Shown here one piece after another: positions 7,571-15,809 of a stretch of DNA of 21,774 bases. The position numbers were made by a program, and so were the translations under genes. Each line of letters opens with the position of its first letter. The stretch's first letter is position 1. The notes under the pieces are model-generated. The model was not told where the DNA came from and did no database searches. It was given only the letters and a program-made list of their open reading frames with translations. The DNA comes from a virus, in the IMG/VR virus record IMGVR_UViG_3300022752_000445, positions 1 through 21,774 of that record. The stretch is one strand, 5' to 3'.

Positions 7571-7578
7571 TATTTATA
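7571..7578 (-). promoter_or_regulatory. Candidate T4-type late promoter (TATAAATA) for the HNH gene
   Basis: On the - strand, TATAAATA lies in the 49-base gap between thyX and the HNH gene. A start about 6 bases downstream would give a short leader carrying AAGGATG before the ATG at 7550. T4 homing endonuclease genes such as I-TevI also carry late promoters, which supports the call. The exact octamer and its placement are seen; use is inferred. Confidence 0.45.
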
Positions 7579-7599
7579 ATAAACACATGTTATGTAAAG

Positions 7600-8295
7600 T
7601 TATTTGGTCAGTTCCTGCCAAGAGACAGGAAAACAAGGCTGAATTAGCTGCCCAATAGCCGAAGCGTATTCCCGGACTTCCCATTGAGCATGGGGATCGA
7701 TTCTTTGCTTAAAAACGCGGGCGTAAGCGGCCAGAGAACCCGTCCAGTACCATTCGGTGTATGTACCCTGGGGTAGGGCGAAACGGGCCTGCTCAGGGGC
7801 TACGCCAGCCTCTAGGAGCCAGTTGTAGGTCTTTAGGGCATCGCTAGCCACCCCAAAGTACATGGCCTCAGCAGCCGCTACCGTGTCTTCATTGGTAATA
7901 AAGTCTTCTGAACCCTGCTTTGCCCCATTTGTGGGCTTAGAACGCCACTTTGGAATGTAAATTTCGGGTTCTTCGGTTACATAACGACGAGAAATTTCAT
8001 TCTCGACAAACCCAACCTTGTGCTTAAAAAGCTGGGTTCGAATCGAAATTGGAGCCTTGACATGAAGCATGATCTGGGGATGGGCAAATGGAGTCCAGTG
8101 CTTGTGTTGGGCAAGGTACTTAATTAGCTTCTTATCCTTTTCCGAAAGAATATTGGCAGGAACATGGCTATCTGGATGTTCCCATTCGCTTTCCTTGTGA
8201 AACGAAACTCTGGCTGAATTAACAACCGTTAGATCGCTTCCCATACACTCAATCATACGAACAAAACCCTTGTCTAGAACATTTACTTTTTCCAT
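7600..8295 (-). CDS. thyX: Flavin-dependent thymidylate synthase ThyX
   Basis: ThyX makes dTMP from dUMP using FAD, NADPH and methylene-tetrahydrofolate. The 231-residue length is typical. The ThyX motif appears at residues 91-105 as K-H-K-V-G-F-V-E-N-E-I-S-R-R-Y, a variant of the classic RHRxxSxNExSxR: the two Arg are Lys and one extra residue precedes the N-E-x-S-x-R part. Flanking 'WTPFAHPQIMLHV' (about 67-79) and 'ARFALPQGTYTEWYWTGSL' further on are also characteristic of ThyX. It overlaps the primase end by 13 bases, with SD GAGG inside the primase's last codons. With dUTPase and RNR in the window it completes a route to dTTP precursors. Confidence 0.93.
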   Translation of the reverse strand: MEKVNVLDKGFVRMIECMGSDLTVVNSARVSFHKESEWEHPDSHVPANILSEKDKKLIKYLAQHKHWTPFAHPQIMLHVKAPISIRTQLFKHKVGFVENEISRRYVTEEPEIYIPKWRSKPTNGAKQGSEDFITNEDTVAAAEAMYFGVASDALKTYNWLLEAGVAPEQARFALPQGTYTEWYWTGSLAAYARVFKQRIDPHAQWEVREYASAIGQLIQPCFPVSWQELTK

Positions 8296-9290
8296 TGCAT
8301 ATACCTCAATTTTGCTTCTAATCCCGAATAGGTGTTCTTGCTAATCATATCCATCGGATCACCAACCGCAAGAACATAGTCGTTAATATCCTTGACCTTA
8401 ACATCAGGCCAAATAAGAATCTTATGACCCTTCTCCATAACCGTTTCCATGAAGTTGCAAATCTGCTTGTTGCGCTTTTCATTATCGAAAACATAAACCA
8501 CCTCGCTGTTTGCAATCTTCTCTGGAAGTTTCATATCTCCAGCAGCACCAACCATCGCAACTGCGTTGGGTAGGAAGATGCTATCGATTGGGCCTTCTGT
8601 GATATAGATTGTTTCTTGTGGATTTACTCTCCACAATCCATACCATAGTTTTTCCACAGAATCCTTCTTGAGAGTAATATATCGGATCTTGGAATCTCTC
8701 TCAAGCGCGCGGCCTTGGAGTCCGATGACTTCCTTGTTTTCGTCGTAGAAGGGAATGACGAGTCTTGGTTCTTCTGGTAGCGAGTATTCGCTGCTGAATT
8801 CCTTCGCGGTCTTTCCAAAGTCTTCGGTGTAATAAAAGTAGCAGAGCGATTCATCAGGGATGTTTCTCTTGGCCAGATATTGCACGACTGGATGTTCAGA
8901 ACCAAGGTCACAAACATTGACGCAATGTGGCGGAACTTCGAATGTAGTAATCTTCCTAGAGGGCTTGAATAGCTCCTCTGTCTTTGGCTTCTTGTAGTTT
9001 GATCTTCCATTTTCTCCATTTGAAAATCTCCTAAATGCATATTCCTTTGCGATATCTGGATTGATTGCTTCTAGGAAAGAATAGAGATTCGTTCCATAAC
9101 CACAGTTATGGCAGCGGTAAAAGAAATCATTTCCCTTCTGGTAGAAATAACCACGGGCAAGATTCTTACGCTTCTTAGAATCGCCACAAAAAGGACAACG
9201 GCAGTTTGCCAGATTGTCCTTCTTCCACTTGAACTTTCCCAGATTGCTTGAAACGATGTTGATGTAAGTCTTATCGATGTACGCGCTCAT
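8283..9290 (-). CDS. 61: DNA primase, T4 gp61-type
   Basis: This 335-residue protein is close to T4 gp61 (342). An N-terminal zinc ribbon uses C32, C35 (CPFCGDSKK) and C60, C63 (CHNCGYG). The TOPRIM domain has strand 'TIYITEGPIDSIFL' (Glu232 metal ligand, Asp236) and 'VVYVFDNEKRNKQ' (Asp269), followed by 'KDINDYVL' near 300. It makes RNA primers at the fork with the gp41 helicase, whose gene overlaps its start by 4 bases (ATGA) in the helicase-primase order expected for a coupled primosome. SD GGAAG lies in the helicase's final codons. Its 3' end overlaps thyX. Confidence 0.92.
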   Translation of the reverse strand: MSAYIDKTYINIVSSNLGKFKWKKDNLANCRCPFCGDSKKRKNLARGYFYQKGNDFFYRCHNCGYGTNLYSFLEAINPDIAKEYAFRRFSNGENGRSNYKKPKTEELFKPSRKITTFEVPPHCVNVCDLGSEHPVVQYLAKRNIPDESLCYFYYTEDFGKTAKEFSSEYSLPEEPRLVIPFYDENKEVIGLQGRALERDSKIRYITLKKDSVEKLWYGLWRVNPQETIYITEGPIDSIFLPNAVAMVGAAGDMKLPEKIANSEVVYVFDNEKRNKQICNFMETVMEKGHKILIWPDVKVKDINDYVLAVGDPMDMISKNTYSGLEAKLRYMQWKK

Positions 9291-10684
9291 TCAATCTTCC
9301 AATCGTTTACCTTGACCAGATTGGGAATCTGGCGAGGGCTATATCCATTACCATATCCATGAGGATCGTTCTGGTTTGAATCGGAGATTCCGTCTTGATC
9401 GTCACGCTTGACATCAAAGAGCTTCATCTTGGACCTATCAATACCAACCACGAACTTCTTGTTCACGGTAGCACTATTGTAGCGGTTCTTCAACTGCTTT
9501 ACCAGAATTTGTCCAAGATTTTCAAGATCGTCTGTGCTGATCAAAGCACAGAAGAAGTCTGCTGTGGCAGGAAGACCAAACGATTCTGATGTATCTTCAA
9601 GACCGAAATCGCTATTGGCAAATCCTGAACGGTTTACCTGAGTAGCAGAGAAGATCGGTACATTATATTCTACGGCCAAACCGCGCAGTTCTTCGGCCAC
9701 AGACTTGATGTAGAAGTAACTATTAGTATTGGCATTCTGCTTGATCCTGGCAGAAGCACAGATATTGATATAGTCAACAAAGATGACATCTGGAATGAAA
9801 CGCTTCTTGATCTTGAGTTCGTCTAGAAGATGCTTGAAGTTTGCAACTGATGCACTTGCTGTCGGGTATTCCTTGACAATCAACTTGCCATGAATCTTGC
9901 TCTTGAGAGCTTCCATCTTCTTATCATAGACTGTCTTTGGAAGCTCTTTGAGGCTATCCAAAGTGATGTCTAGTAGATTGGCATCGATGCGCTCGGCAAT
10001 TCTTTCTTCTGCCATTTCACAGGTAATGTAAAGAACATTCAGGTTCTGTACAAGGCAGTTGGCTGCATGATGGCAAAGGAATAGAGACTTACCTACTCCT
10101 GTACCCGCCATGACGATATTGAGAGTCTTGGCAGGAACACCACCCCCAGTGATGGCGTTGAAGAATTCAAGATCGAATGGAATACGCTTTTCTACCTGAT
10201 GATAAAACTGAAAACGCCGTTCAGCATCGTCAATATAGTCGTGACCAATGTGGTTGTCAAAAGAGACAGAAAGAGCATTTGAAAGAATAGTTGGAATTGC
10301 ATTCTTTGTATGAGTCTTCGACTTTCCGTCAAGAATGTGAATAGAATCCATGATAGCATTGTAAACTGCCTTATCCTTTACATGGTTTTCAGTTTGCTCA
10401 ACAAGCCAATTGATATCTGTAAGATCTGTTTCGGTAAAGATGCTTTCAATACACTTAGAGCATTCTGTGTATTCATCCTCAGAAACTAGATCAAGCTTTG
10501 ATAGGCTAATATCAACAGCCTCCCTTGTGGGGAGGCTGTTGTACTTGGTAATGAAGTCAGAGATCAGACCGAAGATCTTCTTATTGGCATTTCCTGAAAA
10601 GTATTCTTCTTTGAGGAATGGATGAACCTTACGAGCGTAAGTTTCATTCGTCGCCAGATTCTTCAATATAACTGATTCCATCAT
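9287..10684 (-). CDS. 41: Replicative DnaB-like helicase, T4 gp41-type
   Basis: This 465-residue RecA-fold ring helicase moves 5'-3' on the lagging strand. Walker A is 'AGTGVGKSLFLCHHAA' (about 193-208). Walker B lies in 'PDVIFVDYINICA'. A DnaB-type 'ATQVNRSGF' and 'SESFGLPATADFFCAL' follow, and the N-terminal 140 residues are the helical primase/loader-interaction domain. The frame also allows TTG at 10690. ATG at 10684 is chosen because GGAGAGG sits 9 bases before it; ATG 10681 is another option. The start lies inside the preceding small gene (41-base overlap). Codons for residues about 49-58 form a perfect 12-bp hairpin in the mRNA, described separately. Confidence 0.93.
   Translation of the reverse strand: MMESVILKNLATNETYARKVHPFLKEEYFSGNANKKIFGLISDFITKYNSLPTREAVDISLSKLDLVSEDEYTECSKCIESIFTETDLTDINWLVEQTENHVKDKAVYNAIMDSIHILDGKSKTHTKNAIPTILSNALSVSFDNHIGHDYIDDAERRFQFYHQVEKRIPFDLEFFNAITGGGVPAKTLNIVMAGTGVGKSLFLCHHAANCLVQNLNVLYITCEMAEERIAERIDANLLDITLDSLKELPKTVYDKKMEALKSKIHGKLIVKEYPTASASVANFKHLLDELKIKKRFIPDVIFVDYINICASARIKQNANTNSYFYIKSVAEELRGLAVEYNVPIFSATQVNRSGFANSDFGLEDTSESFGLPATADFFCALISTDDLENLGQILVKQLKNRYNSATVNKKFVVGIDRSKMKLFDVKRDDQDGISDSNQNDPHGYGNGYSPRQIPNLVKVNDWKIE
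10513..10541 (-). repeat. Perfect 12-bp inverted repeat with 5-nt loop inside helicase gene
   Basis: Arms CAACAGCCTCCC and GGGAGGCTGTTG flank a 5-base loop (CACAA in mRNA sense). The stem is GC-rich and perfect. It encodes N-S-L-P-T-R-E-A-V-D in gp41. No U-tract follows on either strand, so it is not a standard terminator. By a rough calculation a match this good with so short a loop is expected about 0.01 times in this window. Confidence 0.85.
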
Positions 10685-10961
10685 CTTCAATTACCTCTCC
10701 GTCGAATTCGTCACCAATTGTTCCATCGCGCTCTTCTAGTAACTTAACTAGAATATCTCCGACAACTTGATTGAACTGCTCTTTGTCGGTATCGGAAACT
10801 TCGCCTTTCACTATATCATAGTTGAAATTTAAAACAAGGCTTTCGTTCAATTCTTCAACCTTGATAACACCATATTGAATCGCAATGCCGGAAAACTTTC
10901 CTTCTGCGATTTCAATTGCAGCATGTTCGCTTCCGTCATTATTTACGATATTATACTTCAT
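10644..10961 (-). CDS. Conserved small acidic phage protein
   Basis: This 105-residue protein has no membrane segment or known domain. The N-terminal half looks like a small beta fold (IEIAEGKFSGIAIQYGVIKV, then SLVLNFNYDIV). It is followed by a helix (QFNQVVGDILVKLLEE) and a very acidic tail (GEVIEDDGISYIEESGDE). I recall similar small acidic proteins beside replication genes in T4-like phages of marine bacteria, without a known role. The open frame extends upstream to 11078, but ATG 10961 is preferred: it restarts just inside the previous gene (11-base overlap) and has an AAAGAA/GAAG purine stretch before it. Its 3' end carries the SD and start of gp41. A helper of the replisome is a guess from position only. 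Confidence 0.7.
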   Translation of the reverse strand: MKYNIVNNDGSEHAAIEIAEGKFSGIAIQYGVIKVEELNESLVLNFNYDIVKGEVSDTDKEQFNQVVGDILVKLLEERDGTIGDEFDGEVIEDDGISYIEESGDE

Positions 10962-11214
10962 ATTCTTCAATTCTTTCTTTTGCTTCTTCGATTGACATAT
11001 CTTCAATGAAGCATGGGGTTCCCGCTCCAACCCATGCACCAATAATATTGAATTCAAAATATTCAACAGCTTCATCAAATGTCATTCCTTCTTCCATCAG
11101 ATTGTTGATTATCTTCTTCTGACTGTATGCGGCGATTGGTTGATTTTCACCAAATCTCCACATGAAACCAAGGAATGCATTATCATGACCATCACAAAAA
11201 AGTACATTATCCAT
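10951..11214 (-). CDS. Conserved small phage protein, 'FCDGHDNAFLG...YFEFN..GAWVG' type
   Basis: This 87-residue protein has a recognisable pattern: 'VLFCDGHDNAFLGFMWRFG' at the N-terminus, 'AAYSQKKIINNLMEEGMTFDEAVEYFEFNIIGAWVG' in the middle and 'GTPCFI' near the end. I have seen this arrangement in many otherwise unrelated phages and some bacteria, always as a small protein of unknown function. ATG 11214 is preferred over the longer frame from 11241, which would overlap the dehydratase gene. GAGG lies 6 bases before ATG 11214, and the start is 8 bases after the previous stop. It overlaps the following gene by 11 bases. Confidence 0.75.
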   Translation of the reverse strand: MDNVLFCDGHDNAFLGFMWRFGENQPIAAYSQKKIINNLMEEGMTFDEAVEYFEFNIIGAWVGAGTPCFIEDMSIEEAKERIEEYEV

Positions 11215-11221
11215 GTTTACC

Positions 11222-12226
11222 TCAAATCGTGTTAAATTCAAGCTTTGGGTTCTGAAGCTTGTGCATCCAGTAATCGGCCATCCCTCCCATCATCTCTTCA
11301 AATGAAGTTGTTGGCTCCCAACCCATTTCACGCTTTGCCTTACTAGCATCGCCACGAAGATAATGCAATTCTTCTGGTCGTTCATACTTCTTATCAGTCT
11401 TGACATACTTGCGATAATCCATGCCAAGATGTTCGAATACAAATTCAACCATGTCTTCTACTGAATATGCATATCCAGTAGCAAGAACATAATCGTCTGC
11501 CTTTGGCATCTGAAGCATGTTCCACATTCCGCGTACATAATCCCTCGCATGGCCCCAGTCTCTCTTTGCTCGTAGATTTCCTAGAATAAGTTCATTTGCC
11601 ATACCCAACTTAATCTTTGCTGCCTGTAGAGCAACCTTGTTGGTTACGAAGTTGATGCCTCTGCGAGGAGATTCGTGGTTGAACAAAATCCCTGAGCAAA
11701 TAAACATTCCATATGCATTTCTATAGTTGTGGCAAAGATTATGGGCATAAAGCTTTGCACAGCCATATGGACTCACAGGACTCATGTGAGTAGTTTCTCT
11801 CTGGTATCCATCAGAGTCACAAGAGTTTCCGAACATCTCAGAAGTGGCTGCATGGTAAACCTTAGTCTTTGGCGAGAATCTACGAACTGCTTCAAGTACC
11901 GCCAGAGTACCACCACCATTCACATCAAGGGTATACTTTGGAAGATCGAATGAAATCTGAACATGAGATTGTGCTGCTAGATGATATAGTTCATCCGGCT
12001 GAAGCTTTTGCACATTTGTTTCAATACTGATCGGATCGGTAAGATCTGCGTAGTGAAGCTGAATCTTTCCTTGCTCCCAAATATCATTGATACGAGTTGT
12101 CTGAGATTCTGGAACAGAGTTTCTACGAACTGTTCCATGAACTTCATATCCCTTCTCAACAAGCATCTCTGCGAGATAAGAAGCGTCCTGGCCATTGGCC
12201 CCGATGATAAGTGCTTTCTTAACCAT
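11222..12226 (-). CDS. gmd: GDP-mannose 4,6-dehydratase
   Basis: It converts GDP-D-mannose to GDP-4-keto-6-deoxymannose, precursor of GDP-fucose, GDP-rhamnose and related sugars. The 334-residue extended short-chain dehydrogenase has the NADP-binding loop '[14 protein letters not shown]' (residues 7-20), 'GTVRRNS' (31-37), 'TSEMFGN' with catalytic Thr128 and Glu130, Tyr154-x3-Lys158 (SPYGCAK), 'PRRGINFVT' (188-195) and '[17 protein letters not shown]' (215-231), all hallmarks of GMD. ATG 12226 has GGAGG 9 bases upstream; the longer frame to 12256 would run into uvsX. It overlaps the uvsX end by 8 bases. No epimerase/reductase partner is visible, so it may feed a host pathway or modify host glycans; this part is inference. 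Confidence 0.93.
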   Translation of the reverse strand: MVKKALIIGANGQDASYLAEMLVEKGYEVHGTVRRNSVPESQTTRINDIWEQGKIQLHYADLTDPISIETNVQKLQPDELYHLAAQSHVQISFDLPKYTLDVNGGGTLAVLEAVRRFSPKTKVYHAATSEMFGNSCDSDGYQRETTHMSPVSPYGCAKLYAHNLCHNYRNAYGMFICSGILFNHESPRRGINFVTNKVALQAAKIKLGMANELILGNLRAKRDWGHARDYVRGMWNMLQMPKADDYVLATGYAYSVEDMVEFVFEHLGMDYRKYVKTDKKYERPEELHYLRGDASKAKREMGWEPTTSFEEMMGGMADYWMHKLQNPKLEFNTI

Positions 12227-13229
12227 ACTTGAATTCCTCCTGTACCTTTTCATCAATTTGCTTTAGAATATCAGCGGTGAAGTACTTCTCAGGTTCTTCG
12301 TTGATATGCTTTTCGAACACCTTAGTACCATCAGGAAGTTCAATCTTAGTAGAGTTCTTCTTGAAGATACCACAATCCAAGGCAAGGTCAACAAGACCGT
12401 AGTAACGATTCAAACCGCTATCGAAGTTCAGTTGAACCTGAACGATCTTATTTTCCTTGGTTAGTCGGCTCTTGTAAAGCTTGCAAGTAATTAGATTACC
12501 TACAACTTCATCATCCTGCTTATCCTTCTTCTTGGATAGAGTTACGATAGTAGAAGCCGCATATTTTAGACCAGATCCACCACCAAGTTCCTTTGTTGGA
12601 ACATAGGCTCCTACTACATCGTAGGTGTGATTCGTCATAAGCATGGGAATCTTTGCCTTACCCAACTTGAGAGTAAGAACACGGAATGTTCCCTTGATAA
12701 CTTGTGCGCGAGTCATGTCGCGGGTGTTCTTGCCTTCAGCGACATCGTTCATTTCCTTTGCTGTGCTCAACATGCCCAGCGAGTCAAGAACAATCATCAT
12801 TGGCTTGCGTTCTGATTCATCTGTTGCAAGAACCTTGTCAACAATGGTCAAGCACTGATGGCGAAAGTCTTCTACTGTTTCGACTGGAAAAACAGCAATT
12901 CGTTTTGGGTCCACTCCACGATCAGTAAACATGTCACTGGTTACTGCCTGTTCGGTATCGAAGTAGAGTACTACGCCTTCCGGGTTCGCTGCCAGAAATT
13001 GTGCCACGATACCAATGCTGAAGTAAGTCTTGCCAGTAGCAGATTCACCAGCCAGACAGGTAATCTTGTTATCAGGTAGACCATCAAATAGACTGCCAGA
13101 TAACAGAGCATTAAACACATAAGACCCAGTATCAATATAGCCGCCAACATCAGATCCATCAAGTCCATCTTCGACTTTACTTGCGAATTTGTTTCCTGAG
13201 ACATTAATCATTTCCTTTAAAAAATCCAT
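12219..13229 (-). CDS. uvsX: UvsX/RecA-type recombinase
   Basis: This 336-residue strand-exchange ATPase drives recombination-dependent replication and repair. Walker A is '[10 protein letters not shown]' (61-70). The RecA-like catalytic Glu93 lies in 'LYFDTEQA', and Walker B is '[11 protein letters not shown]' with Asp149. A DNA-binding-loop-like region with '[16 protein letters not shown]' follows at about 218-233, similar to RecA L2 and its flanks. Length is below T4 UvsX (about 390) but typical of relatives outside the T4 genus. The start has AAGGAG 4 bases upstream and lies 8 bases after the polymerase stop. The order polymerase-uvsX-helicase-primase matches the replication block of T4-superfamily phages, here with gmd inserted. 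Confidence 0.92.
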   Translation of the reverse strand: MDFLKEMINVSGNKFASKVEDGLDGSDVGGYIDTGSYVFNALLSGSLFDGLPDNKITCLAGESATGKTYFSIGIVAQFLAANPEGVVLYFDTEQAVTSDMFTDRGVDPKRIAVFPVETVEDFRHQCLTIVDKVLATDESERKPMMIVLDSLGMLSTAKEMNDVAEGKNTRDMTRAQVIKGTFRVLTLKLGKAKIPMLMTNHTYDVVGAYVPTKELGGGSGLKYAASTIVTLSKKKDKQDDEVVGNLITCKLYKSRLTKENKIVQVQLNFDSGLNRYYGLVDLALDCGIFKKNSTKIELPDGTKVFEKHINEEPEKYFTADILKQIDEKVQEEFKYG

Positions 13230-13237
13230 ATTTCTCC

Positions 13238-15775
13238 TTAAGCAAAAAGTGATTCAAGTGTATTTCGTCTTTCTGTCTGCCACCCAATGGCTTCTACGAT
13301 TGCCTTGAGTGGGTCTAGAAATGCTTTCTCAAACTGAGTATCATAATCAATATAGGCGTTTAAGTCAAACTCTTTCGGCAAAGAATTTATGAACGAAATA
13401 ACACAATCCTTGCCAGTTATTCCGCCTACAGGGTTTGGAGACTTCAGATACAAGAACTTGATCTTATCCGCATCCCTAATGATCTGGTACTTTTTCTGGA
13501 GTTTAGCCTTATTGACATAGTAATTGTAAAGAAGAGCACCCTTGACGGCGATTGGAGTACCCTTCTTATAAATGGTTACTTGGTCCGTATAATCTTTTAC
13601 TCCATTTACAGAGCGAGGGAATGCAATGTCTTCTGGCGCAAACTTTTGGAATTTATTTCTGAAGTCATCGATATGCTTGATAAGAGTATCGTTGTCTTTG
13701 GTAAGAATAATGTCGATGCACTTCTTGAGTTCTTCCCGAACAACCTGGGGTGTGGATGAGCGGGTAGTTTCGATTCCCATGATCTTGGCCTTGGGCTTTG
13801 CATAACGAACACCTTCTGAGTCATGGACCAGAAGCATGTAACGCTTCTTGGCTGTCCAGATTCCCTTGGAGGCAATCGATTCTCGCTTCATGAACATCTT
13901 GTTTGCATAGGCGTTCATGTATTCTGCAAGTTCATCATAGCACTTCTTGATGAAAGGTTCGATGATCTCCTTGCAGCACTTGTCGAGGTAACTTACGATC
14001 TCGTCTGTTGACTTGCCAGCAGCAAGCTTTTCCACAAGAGGCCCCATGTTGATATAGATTGAGTCTGTATCGCTGGCTACGACATAATCAAACTCAGTCT
14101 TGAGCATTTTGTTCAGGAATTCGTTGATCTTGTTTTCGATCCAGCGAATCGAAAGTTGACCAGACAGCGTAATCGCTTCTGCAATTGATTCGTCGTAGTA
14201 TCGGAAGTATTCGTTTCCTACAGCACCGTAAGCAGAGTTTAGCTGAATCTTACGGGCCATCTGGAAGTTGTTGTACTTCGCAACCAAAAACTCCAACTCA
14301 GTTCTTTCCTCATCAGTCAGATTCTTGCTTTCCAGTTTCTTCTGGCACTCAATCATCTTCTTCTTATACTGACTGCGTTCGGCGTACATCTTTTCCATGA
14401 GCCGAGGAAGGAATCCCTGAATGTCCTTACGCAAGCCAACTCCATTTGATGCTACACAGATATTCTTCTTCTTGGCTTCGTTGGTGTATGTCTGTGCCTC
14501 TGGTGTGTTTGTCAGAACACGAATTGGAGTTAGACCACCACGGAAGAAATACGAATCATTGCAAATAGTCTCTGGAGAGAGATTGTATTGCATGATGAGG
14601 TGTGGATAGAGACTGTTCAAGTCGAACGAAACGATCCAGTCATTCATGCCAAGAATGGGTTCCTTGACATACGCGCCTTCGTATTGCTGTTCCTTGATCG
14701 CAGACTTCTTCTTTGGAATTACGATCTTATCCTTGAGAAGTTCGTTGTAGATAATGGTATCCCATGTACGAACCTGGCTGAAGACATCCTCGTAATTCAC
14801 CTTGGCTGAATAGGCCACAGCGAGAACGAGTTCAATCAGCTTCATCTTCTGTTCAAGCTTATAGACTAGTTCAACATCGTGGTAATTATAGTGAACAAAC
14901 TTATTGAAGTCCTTCTTATAGAACTCCTTAAGATTGTCGTATTCGTCATAAGAGAGTTTGCGCTCTCCTAGTTCTACCGATGCAATGTAATCAAGACGGT
15001 ATGATTCTTGCTTTGTGTAGGTGAACTTGTTGTATAGTTCGTAATAGTCAAGAGTCGAGATACCTACGATATCGTAGGACTTCTGGGGTCCACGGGTTGC
15101 AGACTGAATCACCTTCTCAAAGACACGGTTGAATGGAGATAAACGGGAGGAATCCTCTTCTCCCATCAAATAAGAGATTCGATTGTAAAGATATGGAATG
15201 TCGAAGAAGCGAACATTCCAGCCTGTGATGATATCTGGAGCATGTGATTCCCAGAAGATCAGGAAGTCTTCCAGAAGCTTTCTTTCATCGTCGTACTGCT
15301 GACATCTCACATTCGGAATGTCAATATTGAACTCTCCGAGTCCAAAGACATAGGACTTTGCCCCAAGACGAACCGTAATCGCAATGATCTTTTCGGTTGG
15401 GTTTGAAATCTGGGGAAAGCCGTCTTCGCATGTCGTTTCGATGTCGATGAATGCCGTAACGATCTCGCGTTCGTTGTAGGAGATTTCTTCTGGAAATTCC
15501 TTGCTGATGAACTGGTAAATAAAGTCTGTCTGACCGTAGACCTCAAAGCCAGAGATGCCATCATACTTTTCAATGAACTCACGGCACTCGTACATATTGC
15601 CCGGACTGACTGGATGCAGAGGCTGGCCATATAGAGTCTTCCATTCTGAAGACTTACTGCTGGATACAAAGAGAACGGGTTCAAAGGGAACTTCCCTCTG
15701 AACCCGAATCCCATTTTCCACCCCTCTATAGAGGATCTTGCTGCCGCGAGTTTCTACGCAAGTATAAAAAGACAT
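13238..15775 (-). CDS. 43: Family B DNA polymerase, T4 gp43-type
   Basis: This 845-residue replicative polymerase (T4: 898) includes proofreading. Exonuclease motifs: 'FIDIETT' (Asp111, Glu113), '[12 protein letters not shown]' (Asp191) and 'YNYHDVELV' (Asp300). Polymerase motif A is '[12 protein letters not shown]' (Asp385), motif B '[16 protein letters not shown]' (about 509-524) and motif C '[12 protein letters not shown]' (Asp569, Asp571). The C-terminus '[10 protein letters not shown]' resembles the clamp-binding peptide at the end of T4 gp43. The N-terminus '[17 protein letters not shown]' matches the usual start, so ATG 15775 is well fixed. There is no SD. Instead TATAAT ends 6 bases before ATG with TTGCAA 16 bases further up, predicting a leaderless transcript. 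Confidence 0.96.
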   Translation of the reverse strand: MSFYTCVETRGSKILYRGVENGIRVQREVPFEPVLFVSSSKSSEWKTLYGQPLHPVSPGNMYECREFIEKYDGISGFEVYGQTDFIYQFISKEFPEEISYNEREIVTAFIDIETTCEDGFPQISNPTEKIIAITVRLGAKSYVFGLGEFNIDIPNVRCQQYDDERKLLEDFLIFWESHAPDIITGWNVRFFDIPYLYNRISYLMGEEDSSRLSPFNRVFEKVIQSATRGPQKSYDIVGISTLDYYELYNKFTYTKQESYRLDYIASVELGERKLSYDEYDNLKEFYKKDFNKFVHYNYHDVELVYKLEQKMKLIELVLAVAYSAKVNYEDVFSQVRTWDTIIYNELLKDKIVIPKKKSAIKEQQYEGAYVKEPILGMNDWIVSFDLNSLYPHLIMQYNLSPETICNDSYFFRGGLTPIRVLTNTPEAQTYTNEAKKKNICVASNGVGLRKDIQGFLPRLMEKMYAERSQYKKKMIECQKKLESKNLTDEERTELEFLVAKYNNFQMARKIQLNSAYGAVGNEYFRYYDESIAEAITLSGQLSIRWIENKINEFLNKMLKTEFDYVVASDTDSIYINMGPLVEKLAAGKSTDEIVSYLDKCCKEIIEPFIKKCYDELAEYMNAYANKMFMKRESIASKGIWTAKKRYMLLVHDSEGVRYAKPKAKIMGIETTRSSTPQVVREELKKCIDIILTKDNDTLIKHIDDFRNKFQKFAPEDIAFPRSVNGVKDYTDQVTIYKKGTPIAVKGALLYNYYVNKAKLQKKYQIIRDADKIKFLYLKSPNPVGGITGKDCVISFINSLPKEFDLNAYIDYDTQFEKAFLDPLKAIVEAIGWQTERRNTLESLFA

Positions 15776-15781
15776 GCGGCG

Positions 15782-15809
15782 ATTATAGCGAGATTACTGC
15801 TTCTTGCAA
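15782..15809 (-). promoter_or_regulatory. Sigma-70-type promoter for DNA polymerase, probably leaderless
   Basis: On the - strand: -35 TTGCAA (15809-15804, 4 of 6 consensus), a 16-base spacer, -10 TATAAT (15787-15782, perfect), then CGCCGC and ATG at 15775. RNA would begin at about the A of ATG. It lies across the 3' end of the upstream DUF1599-type gene. The layout is identical to the one before dut. Confidence 0.6.

Noticed and set aside
5033-8295. A group I intron or split gene around the HNH endonuclease
   Set aside because: The RNR and ThyX frames are complete with all motifs, and the gap around the HNH gene is too short to hold intron RNA.
11771-11791. ACTCAC...GTGAGT inverted repeat in gmd
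   Set aside because: The arms are only 6 bases with a 9-base loop, common by chance in a window this size.
15063-15078. A 16-bp perfect palindrome (CCTACGAT/ATCGTAGG) in the polymerase gene
   Set aside because: One palindrome this long is expected about once per three such windows by chance. It lies in conserved coding sequence (YDIVGIS) with no loop or context, so no function is claimed.
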